From assembly GCF_002284565.1 (NCBI RefSeq), contig NZ_NPKI01000046.1, forward strand, positions 403,583 to 467,582: a DNA stretch of 64,000 bases, written 5' to 3'. Source of the stretch: Mesorhizobium mediterraneum (GTDB lineage Bacteria > Pseudomonadota > Alphaproteobacteria > Rhizobiales > Rhizobiaceae). The position numbers and the translations under genes were made by a program. Shown piece after piece: positions 8,044-15,863 of the stretch (position 1 is the first letter of the stretch; each line of letters opens with the position of its first letter). The notes under the pieces are model-generated. The model searched no databases and was not told the DNA's origin. It was given only the letters and a program-made list of their open reading frames with translations.

Positions 8044-8078
8044 CAGAGCTCTCCTGTGCTTATGTGGATCACATGCCT

Positions 8079-8104
8079 AACTCCGCGGACCGCTGCGTAG
8101 TTCC
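8079..8104 (-). promoter_or_regulatory. EcfG-type stress promoter of the acidic-protein gene
   Basis: Minus strand GGAAC (8104-8100), 19 bases, then TT (8080-8079), matching GGAAC-N18/19-TT. Predicted start near 8071, leaving a short leader before the ATG at 8043. Confidence 0.6.
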
Positions 8105-8256
8105 TCGGCCGAACCGGCGGGATCGTTTCACGTCGATCCAGCAGCCATGTCGGTTTGGCCTGCCGACGGGCTTTTTGCCGGGCCTTTAGTCTCCGGCCTT
8201 TGGTCTCAATGAGAGCTGACCGTTAGGCCGGAGTTACAAAAGTTGAACATGGTCGA

Positions 8257-8281
8257 GGAACAGTCCTTCGGTCTCACTGTT
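8257..8281 (+). promoter_or_regulatory. Candidate EcfG-type promoter of the APGQ-repeat gene
   Basis: Plus strand GGAAC (8257-8261), 18 bases, then TT (8280-8281) with TGTT in place of the commoner CGTT. It lies 44 bp before the ATG at 8325, so the start point would be close to the ribosome binding site. Weaker than the other two. Confidence 0.5.
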
Positions 8282-8324
8282 GGTTTTCCAGCGCATCCCG
8301 CGCATTCAGAACAGGAGAACGACG

Positions 8325-8648
8325 ATGAAACGCATCCTTCTGGCGTCGGTCATGCTGGCAGTATCGTCCGGGCTTTCACTTGCCCAGACGACAAGCGGAA
8401 GCTCGACGAGCGGAACCTCGACGACCACAACCATGCCCAGCACCACCGATCAGGGAACCAACTCCACCACCACAACCGATCAGGAAACTGACTCGACCAC
8501 CACCAGCGGCACGAATCCGAATTCGGCCAAAGATTGCGCACCTGGCCAGCAGACCGGCAGCGCGCGAGAGGCCGCTCCTGGTCAGCAGGACACCGACACC
8601 AAGACCGCCGCCCCCGGTCAAATGAAGAAGACTACCGAAGAGTGTTGA
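8325..8648 (+). CDS. Secreted Thr/Ser-rich protein with APGQ repeats
   Basis: 107-aa exported protein. Signal peptide MKRILLASVMLAVSSGLSLA, then a Thr/Ser-rich linker (TTTTMPSTTD-like, about residues 22-65) and three APGQ motifs (CAPGQQ, AAPGQQ, AAPGQM) near the C-terminus, which ends in Cys. The ATG at 8325 follows ACAGGAGAACG at good spacing; longer upstream frames lack the signal peptide. Divergent from the acidic-protein gene, with candidate stress promoters in the shared intergenic region. Function unknown; the low-complexity sequence suggests a periplasmic disordered protein. Confidence 0.75.
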   Translation: MKRILLASVMLAVSSGLSLAQTTSGSSTSGTSTTTTMPSTTDQGTNSTTTTDQETDSTTTSGTNPNSAKDCAPGQQTGSAREAAPGQQDTDTKTAAPGQMKKTTEEC

Positions 8649-9046
8649 TCGGCAAATCGCCATAGGCCGGAATTGCCGGCCTATGGCTCGCCCAGCATCG
8701 TCTATGCAGAAGGGGACGGCGTGAGCCCGTCAGCGCGGCACCGGATCGAGGAAGACGTGCAGTCCGCCCTCGCCTGGGCGGCGGGCCGTTAGGCCCCATC
8801 GCCTTCACGGACGGGCTGAAGGTGAAATCCGGCGGCATGCCGACTAGCAAGCTGCCAACAATGTCATTCTGCATCCTCGCAAACCGGCGGCCTGCGTCAG
8901 ATCTCGTCCGATTGGGCGCGGCCACCGCCGCGTGCCGCAAGACCGGCCAGCAAGCGGCTTTGAACTTGCGTGATATCTAATATAAGAGCACACTTCAAAA
9001 CCGGGTGGGGGGAAACAGCTCAGAAAAAGCAATCGGGAGGAAAGCC
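8649..9046. other. Gap before the FAD oxidase gene
   Basis: 398 bp with no credible gene; an open frame on the minus strand has Arg/Pro-rich composition typical of non-coding frames. It holds the hairpin at 8659-8687 and, near 8970-8985, an AT-rich stretch containing TTGAAC and TATAAG that may be a promoter for the oxidase gene. Confidence 0.35.
8659..8687 (+). terminator. Perfect hairpin after the APGQ-repeat gene
   Basis: 12-bp perfect inverted repeat GCCATAGGCCGG/CCGGCCTATGGC with a 5-nt loop, starting 10 bp after the stop codon. It lacks a U-run, so it is a terminator-like stem rather than a canonical terminator. Confidence 0.5.
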
Positions 9047-10486
9047 ATGAACAGCATGAGCCTCACCACGCTTGAACGCGGCAAGACGACGGTCGAAGCC
9101 GCGGCCCTTGAAGCGCTTTCGGCACAGTTGCGCGGCACCGTGCTGAGGGAAGGCGACGCCGCCTATGACGACGCACGCAGCATCTGGAATGCCATGATCG
9201 ACCGGCGGCCCGGGCTGATCGTGCGCTGCGCCGGTGCCGCCGACGTCATCGCCTCGGTGAATTTTGCCAGGGAAAACCGGCTTCTTGTCGCGGTCCGCGG
9301 CGGCGGCCACAACATCGCCGGCAGTGCCGTCTGCGATGGCGGCCTGATGATCGATCTGTCGCCGATGAAGTCGGTGCGGGTCGATCCAGCGACGCGGCGG
9401 GCATGGGTGGAACCTGGAGCGACGCTCGCCGACGTCGACGCGGAAACACAGGCCTTCGAACTGGCAGTGCCGATCGGGATCAACTCGACCACCGGCATTT
9501 CAGGCCTGACGTTGGGCGGCGGCTTCGGCTGGATCACGCGGAAATTCGGCCTGACCATCGACAATCTTCTCGGCGCCGATGTGGTTACGGCCGACGGCAA
9601 GCTGTTGCGCGCCAGCCAGACCGAAAATCCCGACCTGTTCTGGGCGCTGCGCGGTGGCGGCGGCAATTTCGGCGTCGTCACGGCCTTCGAGTTCAAGCTC
9701 CACCACGTTGGTCCGCAGGTGCTGGCGGGGCTTGTCGTTCATCCTTTCGCCGATGCCGAAAATGTGTTGCGGGAATACCGAGCGGCGCTCGAAGCAGCGC
9801 CCAATGAGCTGACCTGCTGGGTGGTTATGCGGCAGGCGCCGCCGCTGCCGTTCCTGCCGGCCGAATGGCATGGCAAGGAGGTGCTGGTCCTGGCCATGTG
9901 CTATTGCGGCGATCTTCAGGAGGGCGAGAAAGCGACGCAAAGGCTTCGCGCCATCGGCACACCGATTGCCGATGTGGTCGGCCCCAACCCGTTCACCGGC
10001 TGGGAGCAGGCATTCGATCCGTTGCTGACGCCCGGCGCCCGAAACTACTGGAAGAGCCATGACTTCACCGAGCTTTCCGACAGCGCGATCGAGGTCGTCA
10101 CGGCCGCGATACCCAGGCTTCCGGGGCCTGAATGCGAGATATTCTTCGCCCATATCGGCGGTGCCGCAGGCCGCGTGACAGCGGATGCAACGGCGTTTCC
10201 GCAACGCAGCGCGCATTTCGTCATGAATGTCCACGCCCGCTGGCGCGAACCGCAAATGGACCGCGCCTGCATCGACTGGGCGCGCGGTGTTTACGAGGCG
10301 ATCAGGCCGTATGCCGCCGGCACGGCCTATGTGAACTTCATGCCCGAGGACGAGGTCGACCGGGTCGAAGCAGCCTATGGCGGCAACTATCGGCGGCTTC
10401 TGGAAATCAAGCAGCGCTACGACCCGCTGAACCTGTTCCGCATGAACCAGAATTTGCGGCCGGCGGAAAACCTGCGCGCCGCATAG
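9047..10486 (+). CDS. BBE-type FAD-linked oxidase
   Basis: 479-aa flavoprotein of the berberine-bridge-enzyme/FAD-linked oxidase (PCMH fold) family, which oxidise alcohols, sugars or alkaloids with covalently bound FAD. The FAD-attachment region is VRGGGHNIAGSAVCDGG with His88 the likely covalent ligand; the PCMH stretch TGISGLTLGGGFGW and LRGGGGNFGVVT follow. The C-terminal BBE domain ends with RLLEIKQRYDPLNLFRMNQN, typical of the family. No signal peptide. The ATG at 9047 follows GGGAGGAAAG. It stands alone, with terminators after it, so the substrate is unknown. Confidence 0.9.
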   Translation: MNSMSLTTLERGKTTVEAAALEALSAQLRGTVLREGDAAYDDARSIWNAMIDRRPGLIVRCAGAADVIASVNFARENRLLVAVRGGGHNIAGSAVCDGGLMIDLSPMKSVRVDPATRRAWVEPGATLADVDAETQAFELAVPIGINSTTGISGLTLGGGFGWITRKFGLTIDNLLGADVVTADGKLLRASQTENPDLFWALRGGGGNFGVVTAFEFKLHHVGPQVLAGLVVHPFADAENVLREYRAALEAAPNELTCWVVMRQAPPLPFLPAEWHGKEVLVLAMCYCGDLQEGEKATQRLRAIGTPIADVVGPNPFTGWEQAFDPLLTPGARNYWKSHDFTELSDSAIEVVTAAIPRLPGPECEIFFAHIGGAAGRVTADATAFPQRSAHFVMNVHARWREPQMDRACIDWARGVYEAIRPYAAGTAYVNFMPEDEVDRVEAAYGGNYRRLLEIKQRYDPLNLFRMNQNLRPAENLRAA

Positions 10487-10504
10487 GACAAGCACGCAAT
10501 GACA

Positions 10505-10583
10505 AGGCCCGCCCCTCCGGCGGAGGTCGCGGGCCTCATTTCGGTCATGCGCCAGAGCGGTTCGCTGAACCGCTCTGGCTATT
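10505..10583 (+). terminator. Tandem hairpins after the FAD oxidase gene
   Basis: Two stems in a row. The first (10505-10536) pairs AGGCCCGC with GCGGGCCT and has an inner CCTCCG/CGGAGG stem. The second (10551-10579) is a perfect 12-bp stem GCCAGAGCGGTT/AACCGCTCTGGC with a 5-nt loop followed by TATTTCTTT. The second looks like a working terminator, and may also serve the convergent cupin gene. Confidence 0.65.
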
Positions 10584-10634
10584 TCTTTGTGCAATTCCGG
10601 GCAGAAACCGTTGCACACTTTTCCTGGAATTGGT

Positions 10635-11060
10635 CTAGGCAGGCATCAAGATCGCAATGCGATGCACGCCGACCACGCTACTTGTATTCGTGGCACCGTC
10701 GGTCTTGCCCTTGGCGCAAGTGTACATCTCGCCTTCCTTAAGTTTGAATTCCTTGTCCGCCTTCTTGATCGTGAATTCGCCGGCAGCAATCGTGCATACC
10801 ATGTCGTTGTCCATCACGGTTTCAGGAAAGACTGCTCCGGGCTGGAAGACTATATCGACGATTGAGATGCTCTTGTAAGCGGGAATGTCGGAGTTGCCAG
10901 TGCCGACCTCCACCACTCTGATGCCGGGCGCAACCTCCTTGCCCTCCGTCGGGCCGTATTGCTTGGCGGCCCTTGCAGGCGTCGCCAAGGCGAATAGCGG
11001 CGTTACCGCGGCGGCGGTGACGCCGAGAGCAATTGCAGACCTGCGATTCATGGTTCCCAT
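10635..11060 (-). CDS. Exported cupin-like protein
   Basis: 141-aa protein with a Tat-like signal (NRRSAIALGVTAAAVTPLFALA, about residues 5-26). The mature part has a beta-rich pattern typical of small cupins: PGAVFPETVMDNDMVCTIAAGEF and KEGEMYTCAKG, with the usual metal ligands only partly preserved (few His), so it may not bind metal. ATG at 11060 chosen because GGGAGG lies 6 bp upstream; a much longer frame to 11309 has no supporting features. Monocistronic, convergent with the FAD oxidase gene. Function unknown. Confidence 0.7.
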   Translation of the reverse strand: MGTMNRRSAIALGVTAAAVTPLFALATPARAAKQYGPTEGKEVAPGIRVVEVGTGNSDIPAYKSISIVDIVFQPGAVFPETVMDNDMVCTIAAGEFTIKKADKEFKLKEGEMYTCAKGKTDGATNTSSVVGVHRIAILMPA

Positions 11061-11503
11061 CGCATCCTCCCGTTTGTTGGTCGCGCACAAATGTGCATGA
11101 CCAAGGTATATTAGCACAATCGAATTTACCTGTATGCAAAGCCGCGCCGGCAACGCTGCCTGCGCGCAGACGATTATGCGTGACGCGACGCTTTTGATCC
11201 GAGAAAGCTTCAGCTGTCGCCCGCCCAGGCAAGGTCTAGTCCTTTCGGTTTCTTGACTCGGTCGGCAAAAACGGGCAGCAAAGCCTGATACGGAGGGCAT
11301 TCCCGCCATTTTCTTAGTCGTGGAGGGGGCTTTTTTGTTATCGACCTTCGCCCAATCGGCGATCGGTAGAGGGATTGGTTAACCAAGTTTGTCCATCTTT
11401 TGAATCAATCGGCAACAGACGCGAAGCGTGCAGGGGGCACCAGGCGACTGTGATTGTGACGGCTGCGAGCCCCGCATGCCGCAAGGCCGATTGAGGTTGG
11501 TGT
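11061..11503. other. Gap with palindrome upstream of the DUF2778 gene
   Basis: 443 bp between divergent genes, no credible gene. It contains a perfect 12-bp palindrome TTGGTTAACCAA at 11375-11386, about 120 bp before the DUF2778 gene, which might be a regulator site, and a T-run at 11332-11338. Confidence 0.35.
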
Positions 11504-13081
11504 ATGGCGTTTGTGCGTTTGAAAAACCGGGGTGACAATCCTGACTCTGGATTGACTTCGATCAGGCCCGGGCTGCGCTGGGTCGCGGTTCCCGTTGTTG
11601 GCGTTGCGGTCGCTCTGTGGTCGGTGGCGACCATGGCCGGCCTCTATTCGGTGGGAACCTCGCTCACCGCTGCCTCCAACAGTCTTCCGCAAAGCCTGCG
11701 CGCGCCGCGCACCATCGCGCTCGCCGATCGCACGCTTGCCAATTCATGGGCCAATTCGTGGGCGCCGTTACCGGCAAGCCGGCAGCGTCAGGCGTCGCTG
11801 CTCAGCCGATGCGATGCCGGTTGCGCACAGGCCGCCGCGAACTTCGTGCATGAAGGCAAGGCGGCGCGTCTCAAACCGCTGGCGCAGCCGGATATTGTGC
11901 CGCTTGTCGCAGAAATCTCGCCGCAAGCGCGCTTCGACAGCGTGGTGGCGAAAGCCGCGCTGTCGCCGCAAAAGCTTGCTGCTGCCTTTGCCCACGCAGC
12001 ACCTCCTATGCTTGCCAGCCTGCCGGCGGCCGCGGGCGTTGCGGAGCCGGCGCGCCTGCCCGACCAGAACGGCCCGGCCGCGGTGCGCTTCGGGCCGGAG
12101 ATCGCTGAGATCGAACGATCCTCCCGTCTGGCGCTCGCGCTGGCGAATGCGTTGCCGGAACAGATGATCGATGTGCTGCCGGAGGTGGCGACGGCCGACA
12201 CTGCTGCGCCGCCGGAGGGCGAGGTTCAGATGGCCTCGCTGCCGCCGCAGGACGAGATGCCCGACAGCGTTCCCTTGCCGACCTTCCGCCCGCGGGCGGA
12301 AGTCGACCAGTCAGACGAGGCGCCCCATGTCGAGGCGCCCAAGGTCGAGGCGCCCAAGGTCGAGGCACCCAAGGCCAAAGCGCCCAAGGTCCAGTCATCA
12401 AAGGCCGCCAAGGCCCAGTCTCGGCCATCCAATGCCAACAAAGCGCAGTCCGCCGACGCTCCGCAGGACGAGATGCCCCGGGCGCCAGCCTTGTCGCCGA
12501 GGAGTTCGTCACCGGCGGCGATGCCAAGTATGCAAGCCAAGCAGGGCATGCAAGCCAAGCAGGGCATGCAAGGCAGCCCGGGCATGCAGGGCAGCCCGGT
12601 CAAGCCGGCCAAGCGGTCGAAGGCCGCAGACATGCTGGCCTATGCCAAACCCGACAGCCCGGCGGGCGGCGGGGCCTTCCGCAACCTGTTCACCAAGCCC
12701 GGCATCGGCAGCGGCGTCGCCGTCTACGACATCTCGGCGAAAACCGTCTATATGCCGGACGGTTCGCGGCTCGAGGCGCATTCGGGACTGGGCTCGATGG
12801 CCGACCAGCCGCGCTACGCCAACCGGAAGAATGCCGGCCCGACGCCGCCCCACACCTACGATCTGAGGCTGCGTGAATCGCGCTTCCATGGCGTCGAGGC
12901 GCTGCGTCTCACTCCTATCGACGGCAAGAACAAATTTGGTCGGGACGGCTTTCTTGCGCACACCTACCTGCTGCGCGGCCGCCGCGGAGAATCGAGCGGC
13001 TGCGTCGTTTTCAAGGACTATGCCCGCTTCCTCGCCGCCTTCAAGAAGGGCAAGATCAAACGCCTCGTCGTGCGCGGCTAA
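11504..13081 (+). CDS. DUF2778 (Tlde1-like L,D-transpeptidase fold) protein, membrane anchored, with coding repeats
   Basis: 525-aa protein. One N-terminal membrane helix (about residues 26-46) then a long Ala/Pro-rich region with two tandem repeats (VEAPK units near residue 276-295; MQAKQG/MQGSPG units near 343-366), and a C-terminal DUF2778 domain (about residues 400-525). The domain has the catalytic pattern FLAHTYLLRGRRGESSGCVVF, matching the His-x13-Cys layout of Tlde1, the Salmonella T6SS effector family that acts on peptidoglycan stem peptides. No immunity gene is recognisable beside it, so a role in the cell's own wall editing is at least as likely as a toxin role. The ATG has only a weak ribosome binding site. 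Confidence 0.82.
   Translation: MAFVRLKNRGDNPDSGLTSIRPGLRWVAVPVVGVAVALWSVATMAGLYSVGTSLTAASNSLPQSLRAPRTIALADRTLANSWANSWAPLPASRQRQASLLSRCDAGCAQAAANFVHEGKAARLKPLAQPDIVPLVAEISPQARFDSVVAKAALSPQKLAAAFAHAAPPMLASLPAAAGVAEPARLPDQNGPAAVRFGPEIAEIERSSRLALALANALPEQMIDVLPEVATADTAAPPEGEVQMASLPPQDEMPDSVPLPTFRPRAEVDQSDEAPHVEAPKVEAPKVEAPKAKAPKVQSSKAAKAQSRPSNANKAQSADAPQDEMPRAPALSPRSSSPAAMPSMQAKQGMQAKQGMQGSPGMQGSPVKPAKRSKAADMLAYAKPDSPAGGGAFRNLFTKPGIGSGVAVYDISAKTVYMPDGSRLEAHSGLGSMADQPRYANRKNAGPTPPHTYDLRLRESRFHGVEALRLTPIDGKNKFGRDGFLAHTYLLRGRRGESSGCVVFKDYARFLAAFKKGKIKRLVVRG
12329..12388 (+). repeat. Four 15-bp coding repeats (VEAPK)
   Basis: Tandem units GTCGAGGCGCCCAAG at 12329, 12344 and 12359, with a diverged fourth at 12374, encoding VEAPK VEAPK VEAPK AKAPK inside the DUF2778 protein linker. 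Copy number is likely to vary between strains. Confidence 0.85.
12530..12601 (+). repeat. Four 18-bp coding repeats (MQAKQG/MQGSPG)
   Basis: Two identical units ATGCAAGCCAAGCAGGGC (12530, 12548) followed by two related units (12566, 12584) encoding MQGSPG and MQGSPV. A second, independent repeat array in the same linker. Confidence 0.85.
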
Positions 13082-13317
13082 CCAAGCCGCTGCTGCAGGT
13101 CGCCTCGGAAGGGGCGCGGCGCGTAGGTCGTCGCGGCGGCGGTCCTTCATGGCTTCGTCATCCCAGGGTCTTCTCGACGTCGCTTCGCTCCTGCTCCGCC
13201 GCGGGATGACGAAGCTGTGGGGAGATTTCGGCCAATCTCGAAGGTTTTCAATCCCGTCCAGGGATACTATGACTGGAGGTGCCGGGGCGGCGGCTTCAAC
13301 CGATCAAAGAGGATGCC
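13082..13317. other. Gap before the ThuA-like gene
   Basis: 236 bp. It includes GTCATCCCAGGGTC and GCGGGATGAC arms (13147-13208), a loosely palindromic stretch of the kind seen in small interspersed repeats, but too imperfect to call an element. Confidence 0.3.
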
Positions 13318-14103
13318 ATGACTATACGCGCTGTCGTTTGGGGCGAGAATATCCACGAGCGGACCAATGAGGTGGTCGCGGGGATTTACCCCGAGGGCAT
13401 GCACGCAACGATCGCCAACGCGCTGAAGCTCGATCGCGAAATTTCCGTGTCATGGGCGACGCTGGAGCAGCCGGACCATGGCTTGCCGGCCGATCGTCTG
13501 GCGCAAACCGACGTCCTGCTGTGGTGGGGACACAAGGACCATGGCGCTGTCGCCGACGAGGTCGTCGAGCGTGTGGCGCGCCGCGTCTGGGAAGGGATGG
13601 GGCTGATCGTCCTCCACTCCGGCCATTTCTCGAAGATATTCAAGACGCTGATGGGCACGCCCTGCACGCTGAAATGGCGCGAGGCCGGCGAGCGCGAGCG
13701 GCTTTGGGTGACGAGCCCCAACCACCCGATCGCTGCCGGTATCGGCGAGTATTTCGAGCTCGAGAATGAGGAGATGTATGGCGAGCAGTTCGCCGTGCCG
13801 GAGCCGCTGGAAACGGTTTTCATCTCCTGGTTCCAGGGCGGCGAAGTGTTCCGGTCGGGGCTGACCTATCGCCGGGGCGCCGGCAACATTTTCTATTTCA
13901 GGCCAGGTCACGAGACCTATCCGACCTATCACGACGCTACCGTGCAGAAGGTGCTGCGCAATGCAGTGAAATGGGCGCACAACCCGCAGGGGTCAAACCC
14001 AGCCATCCTCGACGCGCCGAACGTGCCGGTGGAAAAGGCGCTTGAGCCGATCGTCGAGCGCGGCGGAAAACTCCACGCCGCCGATGAAGCCGGCTATCGC
14101 TAG
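13318..14103 (+). CDS. ThuA-like domain protein
   Basis: 261-aa cytosolic protein of the ThuA family (glutamine-amidotransferase-like fold, named from rhizobial trehalose utilisation). The start is MTIRAVVWGENIHERT, then DVLLWWGHKDHGAV and GLIVLHSGHFSKIF, and RRGAGNIFYFRPGHETYP near the end; these are characteristic ThuA stretches. The ATG follows AAGAGGATG. It is followed 73 bp later by a Gfo/Idh/MocA dehydrogenase, matching the thuA-thuB order, but no sugar ABC transporter lies nearby. Likely role: oxidative sugar metabolism with its neighbour. Confidence 0.87.
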   Translation: MTIRAVVWGENIHERTNEVVAGIYPEGMHATIANALKLDREISVSWATLEQPDHGLPADRLAQTDVLLWWGHKDHGAVADEVVERVARRVWEGMGLIVLHSGHFSKIFKTLMGTPCTLKWREAGERERLWVTSPNHPIAAGIGEYFELENEEMYGEQFAVPEPLETVFISWFQGGEVFRSGLTYRRGAGNIFYFRPGHETYPTYHDATVQKVLRNAVKWAHNPQGSNPAILDAPNVPVEKALEPIVERGGKLHAADEAGYR

Positions 14104-14176
14104 GAATCCCGAGCCTTTGGCTTGGAAAATCCACGGTCGAACAACAAGATAAAGCCCATTCCTAAGGATAAGAATT

Positions 14177-15235
14177 ATGCGTCTGTTGATACTCGGCACC
14201 GGCTGGATGGCGGAGGAGCACGCCAGGCAGTTCGGTAAGATCGAGGGCGTCGAACTGGTCGGCGCTGTCGATGTCGACCGCAAGCGCCTCGATGAATTTT
14301 CGGACACCAACGGCATCCCCAATCGCTTCACCTCGCTGGAAGATGCGCTCACATGGGACAAGTTCGACGCGGTGGCGAACGTGACGCCGGATCGCATCCA
14401 CCATCCGACCACCATGATGCTGATCGCGGCGGGCAAGCCGGTGCTGTGCGAAAAACCGCTGGCCGAAAATTACCAGAGGGCTAACGAAATGGCCGATGCC
14501 GCCGAGCAAGCCGGCATCATCAACATGGTCAACCTGACCTACCGCAACGTTGCAGCACTGCAGAAGGCGCGCGCCATGGTGCTTGCCGGCGAGATCGGTC
14601 AGGTCAGGCACGTCGAAGCGTCCTATCTGCAGAGCTGGCTGGTCTCCAAATTCTGGGGCGACTGGCGCACCGATCCGAAATGGCTGTGGCGGCTGTCACG
14701 CGGCCACGGCTCCAATGGCGTGCTGGGGGACGTCGGCATCCACATCCTCGATTTCGCCAGCTATGGCGCCGCACTCGACGTCGACCATGTGTTCTGCCGC
14801 CTCAGGTCCTTTGACAAGGCGCCCGGCAACCGGATCGGCGAGTACGAGCTCGACGCCAATGATAGCTTCACCATGGCGCTGGATTTCAGCAACGGCGCCT
14901 TCGGCGTCGTCCATGCCAGCCGCTGGGCAACCGGTCATCTGAACGAACTGCGGCTGCGCATCTATGGCGACAAGGGCGGCATCGAAGTCGTTCACAATCT
15001 GAACGGCTCGGAGCTGAAGGCGTGCATGGGCGAGAATGTCGAGGACGCCAAATGGCAGGTTCTCGATGCCGGAACGGTGCCGACCAACTACCAGCGCTTT
15101 GTCGACGCAGTGCGCACTGGCGTTCAGGCCGAGCCGTCGTTCCGCCATGCCGCCGAATTGCAGAAGGTGCTCGACCTTGCCGTCGTCTCCGACGAGAAGA
15201 GGGCTGAGCTCAGGGCCCGTGCCGAAACCCATTGA
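14177..15235 (+). CDS. Gfo/Idh/MocA family oxidoreductase (ThuB-like)
   Basis: 352-aa NAD(P)-dependent sugar dehydrogenase. N-terminal Rossmann site LILGTGWMAEEHA, acidic strand end VDVDRKRL, and the family catalytic EKP in LCEKPLAENYQ (92-94); a C-terminal alpha/beta domain includes GDVGIHILDFASY, the usual DxxxH region. The ATG follows AAGGATAAG. It pairs with the ThuA-like protein upstream; ThuB converts 3-keto-disaccharides in Sinorhizobium, but the substrate here is not known and the true thu transporter genes are missing. Confidence 0.88.
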   Translation: MRLLILGTGWMAEEHARQFGKIEGVELVGAVDVDRKRLDEFSDTNGIPNRFTSLEDALTWDKFDAVANVTPDRIHHPTTMMLIAAGKPVLCEKPLAENYQRANEMADAAEQAGIINMVNLTYRNVAALQKARAMVLAGEIGQVRHVEASYLQSWLVSKFWGDWRTDPKWLWRLSRGHGSNGVLGDVGIHILDFASYGAALDVDHVFCRLRSFDKAPGNRIGEYELDANDSFTMALDFSNGAFGVVHASRWATGHLNELRLRIYGDKGGIEVVHNLNGSELKACMGENVEDAKWQVLDAGTVPTNYQRFVDAVRTGVQAEPSFRHAAELQKVLDLAVVSDEKRAELRARAETH

Positions 15236-15260
15236 TGTCGTACGCTGAAAGGGTCCAGCC

Positions 15261-15662
15261 ATGGTCACGCGCCGCGCCCAATGTTCCTGCGGTCAGCTGT
15301 CAGCCACCTGCTCGGGCGAGCCGGTACGCGTCTCCGTATGCCATTGCCTGGCCTGCAAGCGGCGCACGGGCAGCGCGTTCAGCTTCAATGCGCGGTTTCC
15401 CGAGGACAAAGTATCGATCGAGGGGCGATCGGCGGAGTTCACGCGTGTTGGCGAGGAGGGCGGCCGTGTCATCTACAGCTTCTGCCCGGATTGCGGCACC
15501 ACCGTCCATTACCGGATCGATGTCCAGTCCGGTCTGATTGCCATCCCGGTGGGTGCTTTCGCCGACCCATCGTTCCCGCCGCCCTTCCTGTCCTTCTATC
15601 ACGACAGCCGGCGCTGCCAGTGGGTCGAGGTTCGCACTGAGCCTCTGGCGACGTTCGGCTGA
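15261..15662 (+). CDS. GFA (CENP-V/GFA domain) family protein
   Basis: 133-aa zinc protein of the glutathione-dependent formaldehyde-activating enzyme fold. Zinc-binding cysteines are seen in order: CSCGQLS near residue 8, CHCLACKRRTGSAFS near 27, and FCPDCGTT near 74. Most members have no proven activity on formaldehyde, so the function is open. It lies 25 bp after the ThuB-like gene and may be co-transcribed. Confidence 0.87.
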   Translation: MVTRRAQCSCGQLSATCSGEPVRVSVCHCLACKRRTGSAFSFNARFPEDKVSIEGRSAEFTRVGEEGGRVIYSFCPDCGTTVHYRIDVQSGLIAIPVGAFADPSFPPPFLSFYHDSRRCQWVEVRTEPLATFG

Positions 15663-15754
15663 AGACGCCGGCCACGGCAGGCTAAGCGTCGTTCAACCTT
15701 GCATTTGCATTTGCAGCTGGTCGTCCCCCGATTGATCGGACCAAGTGGGCCGCC

Positions 15755-15863
15755 GCTAGAGCGACGTGCGTCCACTTGGACGCACAAAGTACGCTCTAGC
15801 ACTTTTGAATCTGCGCATCGTGCTTTCCGAAAATCGATTCCGATTTTCGGGCCGATGCGCTAG
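15755..15863. repeat. Palindromic intergenic element with two nested hairpins
   Basis: First cruciform: outer arms GCTAGAGCG (15755-15763) and CGCTCTAGC (15792-15800), inner arms GTGCGTCCA (15766-15774) and TGGACGCAC (15777-15785). Second cruciform: outer GCGCATCG (15813-15820) and CGATGCGC (15853-15860), inner perfect 10-bp stem CCGAAAATCG (15827-15836) and CGATTTTCGG (15841-15850). The element ends in CTAG, whose CTA is read as the TAG stop of the hydrolase gene on the minus strand. I recognise this type as a recurrent repeat in Mesorhizobium genomes. Confidence 0.75.

Noticed and set aside
8632..8940. A 102-codon minus-strand frame before the FAD oxidase
   Set aside because: Overlaps the perfect hairpin, is Arg/Pro-rich and has no ribosome binding site.
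9500..10618. A 372-codon frame antisense to the FAD oxidase
   Set aside because: No ribosome binding site or motif, and the sense gene shows full family conservation.
12329..12601. Tandem repeats that might look like a CRISPR array
   Set aside because: Units are adjacent without spacers and encode an in-frame protein linker.
13318..15235. A trehalose (thu) uptake and use operon
   Set aside because: Only ThuA-like and ThuB-like genes are present; the thuEFGK transporter is missing, so trehalose is not assigned.
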